Below the pieces are notes generated by a model. That model made no database searches and was not told the origin of the DNA. It saw only the letters and a list, made by a program, of their open reading frames with translations. A program made the position numbers and the translations under genes. This document shows, one piece after another, positions 11,784 to 21,483 of a stretch of DNA of 64,000 nt. Origin of the DNA: Maylandia zebra (Eukaryota > Chordata > Actinopteri > Cichliformes > Cichlidae); NCBI RefSeq assembly GCF_041146795.1, contig NC_135175.1:34834669-34898668 (forward strand), in the 5' to 3' direction. Numbering within the stretch: the stretch's first letter is position 1; each line of letters opens with the position of its first letter.

Positions 11784-12652
11784 TCAATGATGAACAAGGA
11801 GGGACAACAAGAGAGGAAGAAAAATGGACCGAATGCAGCTGTAGGCATATGTGGGTGTGTTGATTCTTACTGCCGTGCATCCAGTAGAGTCGCTACGGCC
11901 AGTTTATGACATCCTGAGTCTGGTAGAGAAGTTTTCATGCTGACACAAGATTAATCATAGAAGCACAAAAAGGACATAATTTCTTGATAAAGACACAATA
12001 GATGATCGTCGTTCATGACACAAACGTGCTCCCATTTGAGGTGTATGATGTGTGTTGGTGTTGACTTGACTTGAAACACAAGTGGGTGTTCCTCCTGCTG
12101 TGATGTAAGATCCTGGTACTGATGTGACTGTATGAGCACCAAGTCCCCTTCAGAGGACTCTGTCCCCTCCAACAGAACATCCAAGTAAACCAGGGAACTT
12201 TGAGACAAAAACATGGGCAGCATGTGATGCAGGTCCAGCTGTACATGGAACATGCTCGTGTGCGATGGCAAACCGTCTGTCCTGCAGTCAGGACACGAGT
12301 TGTCCCTAACATTGCAGGTTTCCAAAAGAAAACAATCACCTGTAACAGCTTGTTTACTGTATATGCCCCTTGGCCTGCAACTGCAGAAAGAATGCTGTCC
12401 ATGATGGGACCAGTGCAGAGGAATAAACCTGAGCTTCCTCCTGCACTTGGGTCAAATATGGACACGCCTTTGTCCTCATGAAAGTTTGCCTTCACTCAGA
12501 CTCATGCCCTCCTACCATGCCAAAATATAGAAAACTGTCAGGCAATGAGTTGGAATAAAGTTGAATAAAACCTTGAAACACAGAGATGGATGATATTTTA
12601 TACTTGTTGCTTCAAAGCAAACGGGGTCATTTTTGAGCCCTGAGGACCACAG

Positions 12653-13380
12653 GTGTGATTATGTGCTGCCATTTAAAATTTATAAATGGTTCAAAAAAAG
12701 AATTCTCACTAAAGTTCAACATACAGCACTCTGTATGTTGAACTTTAGTGAGAATTTAAAAAAAAAAAATTTTTTTTAAATATTTAATTTAATTAAATAT
12801 TTAATTTTCTTGTTTTATTTTCGCTAAAAAACAGGGTGTATTTTTTGTAAACAAGGTCTGGTGGCCCTAAAATGTAAAATGTTGGGTAAATTTTGTGTTA
12901 ATGTGTTGGTCTTAAGTAAAACTAAGGTGTAACACTGAATTGATTGACAATTTATACTTTTTACTTTAAAAAAACAGTCAAATGAAGTGGGGACATTTTT
13001 GACCCCTGAGGACCACCAGTGTGATTATTTGCTGCCATTAAAAATTTTCAAACACTTGAAAAAAAACTTTCTCACTAAAGTTCAACATACAGCAGTCTCT
13101 AGTTATTCAGATAGTCAAAATTATCTAAACAATTAAATATTTAATTTTCTCAATTTGTTTTTGCTAAAAAACAGGGTTTATTTTTTGTAAAGAAGGTCTG
13201 GTGGCCCTAAAATGTAAAATGTTGGGTAAATTTTGTGTTAATGTGTTGGTCTTAAGTAAAACTAAGGTGTAACACTGAATTGATTGACAATTTATACTTT
13301 TTACTTTAAAAAACAGTCAAATGAAGTGGGGACATTTTTGACCCCTGAGGACCACCAGTGTGATTATTTGCTGCCATTAA
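12653..13380. repeat. Direct tandem duplication, two copies
   Basis: Copy 1 (12,653-13,018) and copy 2 (13,019-13,357) both start gtgtgatta and end in ggacatttttgacccctgag plus gaccacca; a third copy begins at 13,358 and breaks off. The halves around ggtctggtggccctaaaatg are almost identical, so the event is fairly recent. Confidence 0.85.
12701..12756. repeat. Perfect 26-bp inverted repeat, 4-nt loop
   Basis: Arms aattctcactaaagttcaac+atacag (12,701-12,726) and their exact complement (12,731-12,756) with loop cact. The second tandem copy has only one arm, so the other arm is an added inverted copy. Confidence 0.95.
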
Positions 13381-13440
13381 GCAAATACAAGTAATCTGCA
13401 ATAAATTACAGGTAGTAATAAAATAAACTACTAACTCTTT

Positions 13441-13552
13441 TACGCTGCGTCCGCACCTACACGGGTATTTTGGAAAACGCAGCTGTTTCGTCCACACGTA
13501 AACGGCGTTTCGAATCACCAAAAACTGAGTTTTTTTTTTTTTTTTTTAAACG
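13441..13552. mobile_element. MITE end fragment (cgtccacacgta type)
   Basis: Contains ctacacgggtattttggaaa, cgtccacacgtaaacggcg and a T tract. The same family sits at 55,823-56,185. Confidence 0.5.
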
Positions 13553-13830
13553 CATGCTCAGTGAGTTCCTCAGGCAGCAGAAATCCAAGGAAGAGGAGGA
13601 ACCATAATGGGAGGACAGGCCCCTGCACGGTATGTACCACCAGCAGATAGAGGAAGTGGCTGACATCCAGAAGTCCTACCAGTGGCTGGACAAAGCTGGA
13701 CTGAAAGACAGCACAGAGGCACTAATCATGGCAGCACAGGAGCATGCTCTATGCTCGATAGAGAATGGGGTCTATTATACCAGGCAAGACCCTAGGTGAA
13801 GAGGGTGTAAAGTTGACTCCAGCAGGACAA
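13553..13830 (+). mobile_element. R2/NeSL-like LINE fragment
   Basis: Plus-strand reading gives RQIEEVADIQKSYQWLDKAG, LKDSTEALIMAAQEHAL and YYTRQDPR, the post-RT region of an R2-like LINE family common in fish. Truncated on both sides. The 3' end of the same family occurs at 22,441. Clade assignment is from memory. Confidence 0.55.
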
Positions 13831-13834
13831 ACAT

Positions 13835-13985
13835 GGAACGCCATAACCAAGTTATTGCTCCAAAAGTTGATTCTGTTCATCTGCACGTAGCGTTTTGTGG
13901 GAGAAACGTTTCGTCACTCATCCAAGTGACTTCTTCAGTCTCAGCTGACTGCAGGTTTCCCCAACCTTATAAACAGTAAATTGGC
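13835..13985 (+). mobile_element. Penelope/Neptune-like 3'-end fragment
   Basis: Contains gggagaaacgtttcgtcact, catccaagtgacttcttcag and ccttataaaca, the sequence that ends Penelope-like copies in fish. A different subfamily from the one at 39,960. Confidence 0.5.
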
Positions 13986-14232
13986 ATAATGAATCTTGTA
14001 GTATTGTCTTTACCTCATTTATTTTTTTTATTTCCTTAGATTATCTCTCTGTTCAACACTTTCGCTGACACTTGATGTCTTTTAAATGTTCTATACAAAG
14101 AAATCTGTCTTGACTTGACTGCAGTGTGTTTAGTGACATCTTTGACTCCACTAATGGAGGAAGTTGGAAGGTTGAGTTTGTTCCACGACTGCATTTCACT
14201 CACTGCCTCTGTTTGTATCTCTGTCACTGCAG
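13986..14232. other. Unit A intron 2, 3' part
   Basis: The last ~110 bp (tgacatctttgactccacta, then tctctgtcactgcag) is shared with C and D and, in its final part, B, and forms the pyrimidine-rich acceptor of the finger exon. Confidence 0.55.
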
Positions 14233-15081
14233 GACCAACATGGAGCGAGAAGTCAGCGCTCTCAGGAGGCCGACAAACCTCACAGAAGAAAGGGAGAGAA
14301 AAAATACAGCTGTGACGAGTGTGGGAAGGATTTTACCCGTCCTAGAGGCCTAAAAACACACCAATCCATCCACAGTGGAGTTAAATCTTACAGCTGTGAG
14401 TTGTGTGAAAAATCTTATACCCAGGCTGGACACTTAAAAACACACCAAATCATCCACAGTGGTGTTAAAGCGTACAGCTGTGATGAGTGTGGGAAAGATT
14501 TTTCTCGAAAGGATTCACTAAAAACACATCGGCTTAGACACATTGGGGAGAGACCATTCAGCTGTGACTTGTGTGGAAAATCTTTTATCCTTGCTGAGTA
14601 TTTGACAAAACATCGACGCATCCACACTGGGGAGAGACCATACAACTGTGACTTGTGTGGAAAGACTTTTACCCAGGCTGGAAACCTAAAAAGACACCAG
14701 CTAATCCACAGTGGAGTTAAACCGTTCACCTGTGATCAGTGTGGTAAAGATTTTCCTTACAGTAGCTATTTACGGCTTCATCAAGTTACCCACTCTGGAA
14801 TTAAGGCGTACGGTTGTGGAATTTGTGGAAGACACTTCAGCGGCAAACAGAGCCGAAATAAACACCTACGCATTCACACCAAAAATGACGTGTGCTACTG
14901 TGATCAGTGTGGCAAACTGTTTATGACATACAACAGCTTAAAACAACACATGTTTACACACGCTGAGGAGAAACTTTATAAATGTGACCTGTGTGATAAG
15001 GCTTTTAAATCTCCACGATCCCTCAGAGTCCACCAACAGCTCCACACCAGAAAGAAACTCTACAAGTGCAGTTACTGTGAG
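14233..15081 (+). CDS. Unit A zinc-finger gene, main finger exon (9 C2H2 fingers)
   Basis: A nuclear DNA-binding protein of the poly-C2H2 family is encoded. The exon starts at ctgcag|GACCAA (DQHGARSQRSQEAD) in phase 0 with exon 2 and runs 283 codons to CSYCE at the donor gag|gtatgt. Nine complete fingers (C-x2-C-x12-H-x3-H) follow an N-terminal basic stretch; linkers are mostly SGVK/SGIK, with only two TGEK-like (IGERPF, TGERPY). Finger 7 has Arg at helix position 4 instead of the core Leu, as in all four paralogues. The unspliced reading would add 17 residues and stop. With exons 2 and 4 the protein is 453 residues with 14 fingers. Intron 2 (4.2 kb) is swollen by a piggyBac and LINE pieces. 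No effector domain is visible. Confidence 0.88.
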
Positions 15082-15340
15082 GTATGTATTTATATTTTTA
15101 TTTTACCCTGGACTGTTTGGATTTATCACACTTGAATTTCAGTTCAGAGGTTTGCTTCCATGATCCTTACAAAAACACTGAATAACTAATTCTCTGTAGA
15201 CACAGTATCCACTTTGTACCATATACAGGCCCATGTTACATTTGCCATTTCTGCTGGAATTTGGCAAGTGTCAGTAAAGAACATAAGTCATCTATCTAAA
15301 AACAATGATCACTGTTACTTTGTATCCATAATCGGATTTA
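15082..15340. other. Unit A intron 3, first part
   Basis: Starts with the donor gtatgtatttatat shared by all units. No gene. Confidence 0.5.
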
Positions 15341-15572
15341 GAGTTGCAATTCATTTGAAGCATTTTTTTGAACTAATTTTAATATCAATGCAATCACATA
15401 GCAGGATGCTATACACGGGCCAAACTTCAGTCAGGAGAACAACTGAGATCATTCATCCACAATACGAGGTTAGTTATTAATATACTGCAACAACATGGGA
15501 ATAGAGCAGCTGCGAGAGAATTCAACATTAATGAATCAATGTTACGGAAGTGGAGGAAGCGCAGATGAAATA
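15341..15572 (+). mobile_element. pogo/Tigger-like transposon remnant with HTH
   Basis: Reads ILQQHGNRAAAREFNINES then MLRKWRKRR before a stop: the helix-turn-helix DNA-binding start of pogo-type transposases. The same motif occurs, degraded and on the minus strand, near 57,720 and 59,430. No catalytic part is present. Confidence 0.65.
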
Positions 15573-15639
15573 ATGATAAATTGCAGATGATGATGATTGT
15601 AGCCGCTGCGATGCTTTCGACCAAAACAGGCGCAGCTTG

Positions 15640-16188
15640 GTGACATCATCAACATGCACTATCGCGATAGAGCGATATAGTCAAAATCTCTATCGTTGGC
15701 AAAATTTATATCATTTCTATCGTATATGAGGCATGTTGTAAAAAGCTCTTTGAGTGCTGAGGTAGAGTAGAGCCATTGCGGGTGGGTATAAATTTAAAAA
15801 AAAAGGCACTGCTAGCATAGTAGAGAACAGAAGCATCACCAAATATGTTTTCAAACCAATCTCTTTCAAGCCAAAGAGTAGAAATTTGATGAAGCCTATC
15901 TTACCTTTGTCTTCACCTTTACAATGGTGGATAATGAGGACAGTTTAAAGCCAAACAAGCTAAATGCCACTTGGAGACAAAACATCCACAGCACAAAGAC
16001 AAGTCAGTTTACTTTTTTTAAACAAAAATTTGTGAATAGTTGTCCTTAGCAGTGTCTTTTTAATAAAGCTGCATCCGTGCCAGCAAATGCTTACCTCTGC
16101 TCTTATAAAGTTGCCTACCAAGTGGCACAGTGTAAAAAAGCCACACGCAATTGCGGAGGAATTAATAGCATCAGCATATTTATGATAT
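15640..16188. other. Repeat-derived intron sequence
   Basis: 15,645-15,725 (ctatcgcgatagagcgatat) resembles the ends of the hAT family at 16,219; 15,770-15,930 resembles 4,185-4,330. No coding sequence. Confidence 0.4.
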
Positions 16189-16218
16189 GGGGGCAGGGAA
16201 AGCTCAGTAGGTAGAGCC

Positions 16219-17285
16219 TAGAGCTGGGCGATATGAGATTTTTTTCATATCACGATATGTTTTTTTCATTTCAGGCGATCACGATATCTATCACGATATA
16301 AGCCAAATAACTATATTTGTAAGATTTAAATGTGCCGTTGCTCACAAGTAAAATGTGAAATAATCAGCAGCTTGGTCAAAGGAGCTTGCAAAGAAAAGCG
16401 TCTGGACTTCTTTAAAGAAGTCCAGACGCTTTTCTTTGCAAGCTCCTTTGACTACGATGACCTGGATGACTGAGAACCTTCACAGACATAATCAGCAGCT
16501 TGTTTTGATTTAAATATTTATTTCCCATAATAAGTTCAACAGGGTAGATGTACTTAAGGAACATGAGACTTTTTCAGATAAATAAAGGCAAATATTGCAA
16601 ACTACACAAAAGGCAGCCGCTAAAGCGTTTAAGTTTCAAAATAGAACAAACGAAACAGACTAAATTGTCAATTCCACTTAGAAACAAAATATTAATTCTA
16701 AAAATAAATCTTAGTTTGTTTTACAGAAGAACAGACAAAACTGACTAACTTTTGTCAATATCAAATAAACTGAGAACTAAAAGGAAATTCTCAATCTCTC
16801 CTTGTTGTATAGCTGAGCTTTTCAAACAGTTGTAACAGTTACTTTAGTCTGACAAAAGCCGAATGACGAATTAGCGCTTCCAGTCAGACTGAGCTGCACC
16901 GCTTTATTGTATTTCCAGACTTGCTTTCGGCACAATTTACAGTGCACGCTACTCTGTTTTTGTCAGACTTGAAATAGCCGAAATACCTTCACCCTACGGA
17001 GCTTCTATGGCTCTTCCGTTCGACAATCTCTCCGGCATTGGAACCGTCACCTGTTTTCTCTTCGGTAACCTTCGGTCACGCTCGGTTGATTTTTCCAGTC
17101 AGCACACTCATTTCCTCCATTACCCGGGCGGCACGGCGGCTGGCTGCTTCCCAAACAAATACACGTGTGTGGCTTGGCACTTGTGCTGTACGTAATAAGT
17201 CACGTGATGTGACGCTGCAGCTGTGATTGGTTCGGCTCTGCACTACTTAATTTGGATTGGCTGTTCTTTTTTTTATTTTTTATTT

Positions 17286-17316
<31 letters not shown>

Positions 17317-17428
17317 TTTTATTGTTAAGAGGACAAGAGAGATGAGGTCTATCGCAATAGTTTAATTTTTCTATCGAGAAAAAGTTATTTCGCAATACAT
17401 ATCGTTATCGTTCTGTCGCCCAGCTCTA
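16219..17428. mobile_element. Non-autonomous hAT (1.21 kb), copy 1
   Basis: Terminal inverted repeat tagagctgggcga at 16,219 and its complement ending at 17,428. TSD gtagagcc (16,211-16,218) / gtagaacc (17,429-17,436), one mismatch. Highly similar to 55,276-56,678. It contains a 113-bp Penelope foldback and a TTTA repeat (17,282-17,326). Confidence 0.9.
16375..16487. mobile_element. 113-bp Penelope foldback insertion in the hAT
   Basis: Two 39-bp arms form a perfect 78-bp palindrome without loop (16,375-16,413 / 16,414-16,452), followed by a 35-bp tail ending ccttcacagac. Direct 15-bp duplication ataatcagcagcttg at 16,360-16,374 and 16,488-16,502; the sister hAT at 55 kb has the empty site. 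The arms equal the outer ends of the insertion at 39,960-40,816. Confidence 0.9.
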
Positions 17429-17618
17429 GTAGAACCCCATGATCAGAAGGTCCGACATTCAAATCCCCTGAACAGCTACCCTGAGGTACCCCTGAGCAAG
17501 ATACCGTCCCTACACACTGCTCCCTGGTGCACCTCCTTAGTGGCTGCCCACGGCTTCACTGAGTGAATTGGTCAAATGCAGAGAGAGTAATTTCCCCACA
17601 GGGATCAATAAAGTACAC

Positions 17619-17671
<53 letters not shown>

Positions 17672-17674
<3 letters not shown>

Positions 17675-17830
17675 GTCAGAGGACATAGTGGAACAGCCTA
17701 ATGATAAGGTGCATGATAAACACTTTTCTCTGCAGATGGATGAAGCCACTGACAGTAACAGAGACTGCTTACTGATAATGTATGTCAGAGCGTCTATTCT
17801 TTTAAAAGATTTAATTTGCTTCAGCAGTTG
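17672..17830 (+). mobile_element. hAT transposase fragment (ZBED5/Charlie-like)
   Basis: Reads NDKVHDKHFSLQMDEATDSN then RDCLLIMYVRASIL. FSLQxDEATD...LLxxVR is the catalytic-region motif of hAT transposases related to ZBED5. Only about 50 residues remain. Confidence 0.6.
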
Positions 17831-18494
17831 AAATTAAAAGTTACAGTGCTGAACATTGATGTGAAATCAGCAGTCTGTTTTCTCACAAAGGATGCCCTTA
17901 GAGGAGGGCCGCGCAGTTTTATGCTAAAAGAAAAATGTATTGTTATGACTATTTTCTTCTGGCTTCTCCTGGCTGGTTCTCCTCTTGCACCTCATTCATG
18001 TTTGACCTCGTCTTGTATCATCCCTCTTCCTGGAATAAGATGGAGAACGAAAAGTCACCTCCCCAACCTATCTTTGCTGCATTTAAAATTATCTAGCAAT
18101 TTTCAGCATACCGTTTCTAGTTATTATCTAAGCTCAGGACATGTTCGGTCTCCCTTGGTCAAGCAAAAGTATCTCCCTGACTTTAACCAGTGTGATGTGT
18201 AAGCATGTTTGCAGAACCCTCCGCAACTCAGCATGTCAGTCGCAATAATTCATAGTGCTGAATGAAGGTTTTGACCATCACTACATGGAGTGCCAACTCT
18301 TTAATGAGCACATAGCAATGTGTACATAAAAAACAGCATTGTTTAATCATTTTATTTCTAACTTCGCCCAGTAAGCTGAGTATTATAATGTAAACAGTAA
18401 AATGTAATTAGGCTGCTCTTTATTTCAGGCGACGTTCAGAATAAAAATGTTGGAAGGATTCCCTGACTTACACTGTGTTTGTGTCTTTGTTTAG
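17831..18494. other. Unit A intron 3, last part
   Basis: No element recognised to about 18,350. From 18,361 (cgcccagtaagctgagtatt, then ctctttatttcaggc) it matches the introns of B (31,160) and D (63,963), leading to the acceptor of the terminal exon. Confidence 0.5.
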
Positions 18495-18989
18495 AAGCAG
18501 AGCGACACAGATGGATCCAGTTCTCAACCCTGTGAGCACTGTGGTGGTGGGAAAGAGTTTCTTTGTGACCTTTGTGGAAGAACTTTCAGTAATCGTGGGA
18601 GCCTAAGAAAACATCAACTTAGACACACTGGAGGCAAAATGAACTACTGCAACGAATGTGGGAGAGGCTTCGCTACTGCAGGTGACCTAAACCTGCATAA
18701 ACGAGTCCACACAAGAGAGAAACCATACAAGTGCAGACACTGTGACAAAAGCTTCTCACAATCAGCTCATTGTAAAACACATGAACGTACACACGTTAAA
18801 GGGAACTTCAGCTGTGACCAGTGTGACAAGACCTTCAGAAATCTCAGTTCATACACCAGACACAAACGATCCCACGCTGCAAATAAACTGTTTCACTGTT
18901 ACCAATGTGCAAAAACATTCACTTCATTATCTGCTCTGTGCAAACATCAGCGTGGTCATGAAATTATTCCCATCGCTGGATCACAATGA
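18495..18989 (+). CDS. Unit A zinc-finger gene, terminal exon (5 C2H2 fingers)
   Basis: The acceptor tttgtttag is followed by AAG CAG AGC GAC (KQSD) in phase with CSYCE of the finger exon. After a degenerate CEHCGGGKEF start come five fingers (CDLCGRTF, CNECGRGF, CRHCDKSF, CDQCDKTF, CYQCAKTF), then EIIPIAGSQ and stop at 18,987-18,989. Relative to unit C there is one extra base just after the last finger, so the tail shared with C (DHNESAETERSSSGFRVR) lies in the +1 frame and is not translated. Linkers here include TREKPY. Confidence 0.83.
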   Translation, partial: KQSDTDGSSSQPCEHCGGGKEFLCDLCGRTFSNRGSLRKHQLRHTGGKMNYCNECGRGFATAGDLNLHKRVHTREKPYKCRHCDKSFSQSAHCKTHERTHVKGNFSCDQCDKTFRNLSSYTRHKRSHAANKLFHCYQCAKTFTSLSALCKHQRGHEIIPIAGSQ

Positions 18990-19173
18990 ATCTGCAGAGA
19001 CAGAAAGATCCTCTTCTGGTTTCAGGGTCAGACTTAAACACCTTGAGATCAGGCTCCACAGAGTTCAGCTGGAGTCTCCTGTAAAGAGTGCAGCTGATGT
19101 CACACTTGGATCTGATGAGGTAGCTCTGATTTCTGGACCTGCAGTAAACACACTGAATGTTAAATTTAGGTAG
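18990..19173 (+). pseudogene. Unit A: out-of-frame C-terminal tail
   Basis: In the +1 frame the sequence reads ESAETERSSSGFRVRLKHLE and on to LESPVKSAADVTLG, ending at 19,173, closely matching the in-frame tail of unit C. It stays open for about 60 codons although it is not in the frame of the fingers. Confidence 0.75.
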
Positions 19174-19377
19174 TATGTAGTGCTTTTTATCCCTGTCACA
19201 TTTTAATCTTTGTTCCCTTAGTACACAGTAGTGTGTAGTAGTTGTACTTTTTATTGTATTATAAAAGTTATAGGAATGTGTTTTTTACCAAACTGATATT
19301 GCATGAAAACTGCAGATGTGGATAATAATAACTTCATAAAGCATTTTCAAACAAAATACCAAGCAGCAATTTTACAT
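19174..19377. other. Unit A 3' UTR, proximal
   Basis: Similar to 47,100-47,270 of unit C (aatctttgttc, gtgtgtagtagttgtacttt). No other feature. Confidence 0.5.
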
Positions 19378-20275
19378 ACAGTGGTCATTTATCGCAGGAG
19401 TTATGTTCTAAAAATAACCCACGATAGGTGAAATCCGCAAAGTATCCAACTTTATTTTTTACAATTATTATAGATTATAGATGTTTTAAGACTGTAAAAC
19501 ACCCCACTACACACTTCATACATTTTTGTCAGACAGACATGGACAATTTTCACACTTCTCTTGTGAAAGTTCAAACCTTCGTAGAAAAAGACGTCCAGTA
19601 TTATAGAATGAAACCACAGGCACTCACAGATGCCTTTGATGGTGCAAAACATTTCGTCAACATTGTGTTTTTTGGGAAGAAAACTGTCACGAGGCGGGAT
19701 GGACTCATGCGCAGACAAGGGAAGCTAAATGCAGTTCCTTTTATTAACACACAACACCAGGTGCAACTATATATAGGTGAGAGAGGGGGGGGGGATCCAG
19801 AGGGGCACAGGGGACGTCCAGAAATAGGGGCTCTTTACACATGAGGAAATCGTCACACAGTTCCAAAACACAACACACCAGCAACTCCACTCGCCCAGGG
19901 TTTTAAGGGAAAGAGAATCCTGCGCACAGGAACAAGCGGTTAATCCAGAAAGATAAAACGAAGAGACAACTTGAAACTAGGGTACGGAAGCTTACAACCG
20001 AGGTTACTCAATAGTCCAACCATGAGATGTTTCCAGCCACTGCCTTAAGTAGTGGACGCTGGTGAAGTGATGAGCCACAGGTGCGAAGGGCAGGATCGGA
20101 AGCCTGCAATGAGCTCCGCCCAGGCGACACATGGTGAGCGTGAGGGAGAACCAGAAACATATGTAGCCAACCTGGGTCCGCCAGGCAGACATGGGGACCA
20201 TGACAAAAACTTACAAACAGACAGTACAGCATCTCACAGTCGCACTACTAGCGATCGAAGATTTATGTAAATTTG
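19378..20275. mobile_element. DNA transposon fragment of the 'gtttatcgcaggagtta' type
   Basis: The start (cagtggtcatttatcgcagg, then cccacgataggtgaaatccg) and the end (gcactactagcgatcgaag) resemble the ends of mariner/Tigger-like MITEs in vertebrates. Boundaries are approximate; it hosts the LTR-like element. Confidence 0.4.
19685..20205 (-). mobile_element. Probable solo LTR (521 bp)
   Basis: Begins tgtcac and ends atgaca, flanked by a 5-bp direct duplication aaaac (19,680-19,684 / 20,206-20,210). On the minus strand an aataaaaggaactgc polyadenylation-like signal lies near the end, which suggests minus orientation. No internal retroelement genes are present. A short TIR element is the alternative. 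Confidence 0.6.
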
Positions 20276-20289
20276 ACAGGAGACACGGC

Positions 20290-20342
20290 AGACCACTGTG
20301 ACTCAAGGTCTGATTATTTAAGACCTTGAGTCACAGTGGTCT
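20290..20342. repeat. Perfect 22-bp inverted repeat, 9-nt loop
   Basis: Arms agaccactgtgactcaaggt+ct (20,290-20,311) and the complement (20,321-20,342). Loop plus right arm (gattatttaagacctt) equals an L2 3' UTR string found at 22,143. Confidence 0.95.
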
Positions 20343-20547
20343 ACAATCAGTACCCAGAACATAATCCGCTGTTAAAAAAAATTAAATAAATAAAAAAACA
20401 TGCAAATTTGCACACAAAAAAATCAGACCAGGAAAAGTGAACCATGTTATAGCGCCAGGCAACTGTATATACATGTGTATATATTTTTTTCATTATAACT
20501 TTCTTGCTTTTTTCCAAATCTAACTTCTTTCTATGTATTTGTATGTA

Positions 20548-20913
20548 CAGTGGAACCACAACTTACGAAATTAATTTGTTCCCAAGGGTCTTTTGTAAGT
20601 CGAAAATTTTCGTAAGTCGAAGCACCCATTGCGCATTTTGAGTGAGGCGATGCTGAACGATAGGCTATAGGCTAATTGCTAACTAGAACAACAATACGTC
20701 GTTCAAGTGGAACAGCGAAGCGCAAGTACGGAACCCAAGGGGTTGTCACATGATTCGGAAGGCATTGTGGGCATTGTAGGCTCAGCCAATCAGAGCCAGT
20801 GGATTTCGTTACCCGGGCATTTTGCCGTAACACGGGCAGAAATATTGTCGTTCAGTGCCTTCATAACTTGAATTTTTCGTTAAACGGGGTATTCGTGAGT
20901 CGGGGTTCCACTG
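20548..20913. mobile_element. Tc1/mariner-type MITE (366 bp)
   Basis: Inverted ends cagtggaaccacaacttacg and (complement) cagtggaaccccgactcacg, flanked by TA on both sides (20,546-20,547; 20,914-20,915). Confidence 0.85.
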
Positions 20914-21330
20914 TATTTATTTTATCTGTTACCTCAGTAAAATTTTAATTGTTTTTCTATTTAATCTTCTTATGCTGTGGTAATCTGTGCTCTTAAAAGT
21001 GTTTCTTCCCAAACTCCAAATAATGTCACACAAGTTGCTCTTAAAGCTTCCAGTATGAACTAAATCTGTCAACTGGTTTGTACCAGAAGATACAGCAGTG
21101 AGTCAGTGTAACCTTTAGTTTATTTACTGTATCTTTGACGTCCACATGTTGTTTGTTATTGGATGCATTTTGATCCATGTTCTGCAGCTGTTTTCTTGTT
21201 GATTTTAAGTTTGTATTGTCAAATCCTCATTCTGTTAAACCATTAGTTATATTTGATGAACTCTCTGTAAAGTTTGTTTTATAAAACACTTTGGTGTGAA
21301 AAATAAAGAGATGGTTTCACAACAAGTAGT
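20914..21330. other. Unit A 3' end, conserved with unit B
   Basis: 21,060-21,330 aligns with 31,950-31,995 plus 34,960-35,130 of unit B (ttgatccatgttctgcagct / ttgatccagatgttctgaag; tttcttgttgatttt). It probably holds the 3' UTR end. Confidence 0.5.
21302..21307 (+). terminator. Candidate poly(A) signal of unit A
   Basis: AATAAA in the conserved 3' block just before the homology with B ends. It is 2.3 kb past the stop codon because of the inserted elements; a nearer cryptic site could be used. Confidence 0.35.
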
Positions 21331-21483
21331 TTGAGATTTGAGTTAAGATTCAGATTGATTGTTTGAAGGTTAGGGTTAGGAAAGTATGAGTAAAGATCAT
21401 GTTTCTTTTAGCATTGTTAATGGCCAAAAATGTTATTCTAGTTAGAGTCCATGAACACTAAACTGTTTCAGACCAGTTGACGT

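Larger units (their letters stand above)
10487..13380 (+). mobile_element. piggyBac (PGBD-type) transposon remnant
   Basis: It opens at a TTAA (10487-10490) followed by cccttgtgttgtccatgggt. A decayed transposase on the + strand near 12,200-12,550 reads VQLYMEHAR, TITCNSLFTVYA, MGPVQRNKPELPPAL and, past a stop, KFAFTQTHALL, the conserved catalytic-core region of piggyBac transposases (TCDNFFTSY / VGTVRKNKPE-like). The right part holds a 366/339-bp tandem duplication ending near a TTAA at 13,377. Fragments of L2 (10,841-10,930) and SINE (11,634-11,783) interrupt it. The right boundary is uncertain because the ends do not mirror cleanly. Confidence 0.65.
16189..17671 (+). mobile_element. tRNA-derived SINE split by a hAT, with (ATT)n tail
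   Basis: The tRNA-like head (gggggcagggaaagctcagt, then aggtagagcc, 16,189-16,218) resumes at 17,429 with gtagaacc, box-B-like ttcaaatccc and the body (ctgagcaagataccgtccct), ending cagggatcaataaagt and an ATT repeat (17,623-17,671). Confidence 0.75.

Noticed and set aside
14126..14353. ORF reading MEREVSALRRPTNLTEERE in another frame across the finger-exon start (also at 62,753)
   Set aside because: It crosses the splice acceptor and is a frame shadow of the DQHGARSQ start; the finger frame is the coding one.
17568..17831. Poly-tyrosine ORF
   Set aside because: Read through the ATT tail of a SINE into a hAT fragment.
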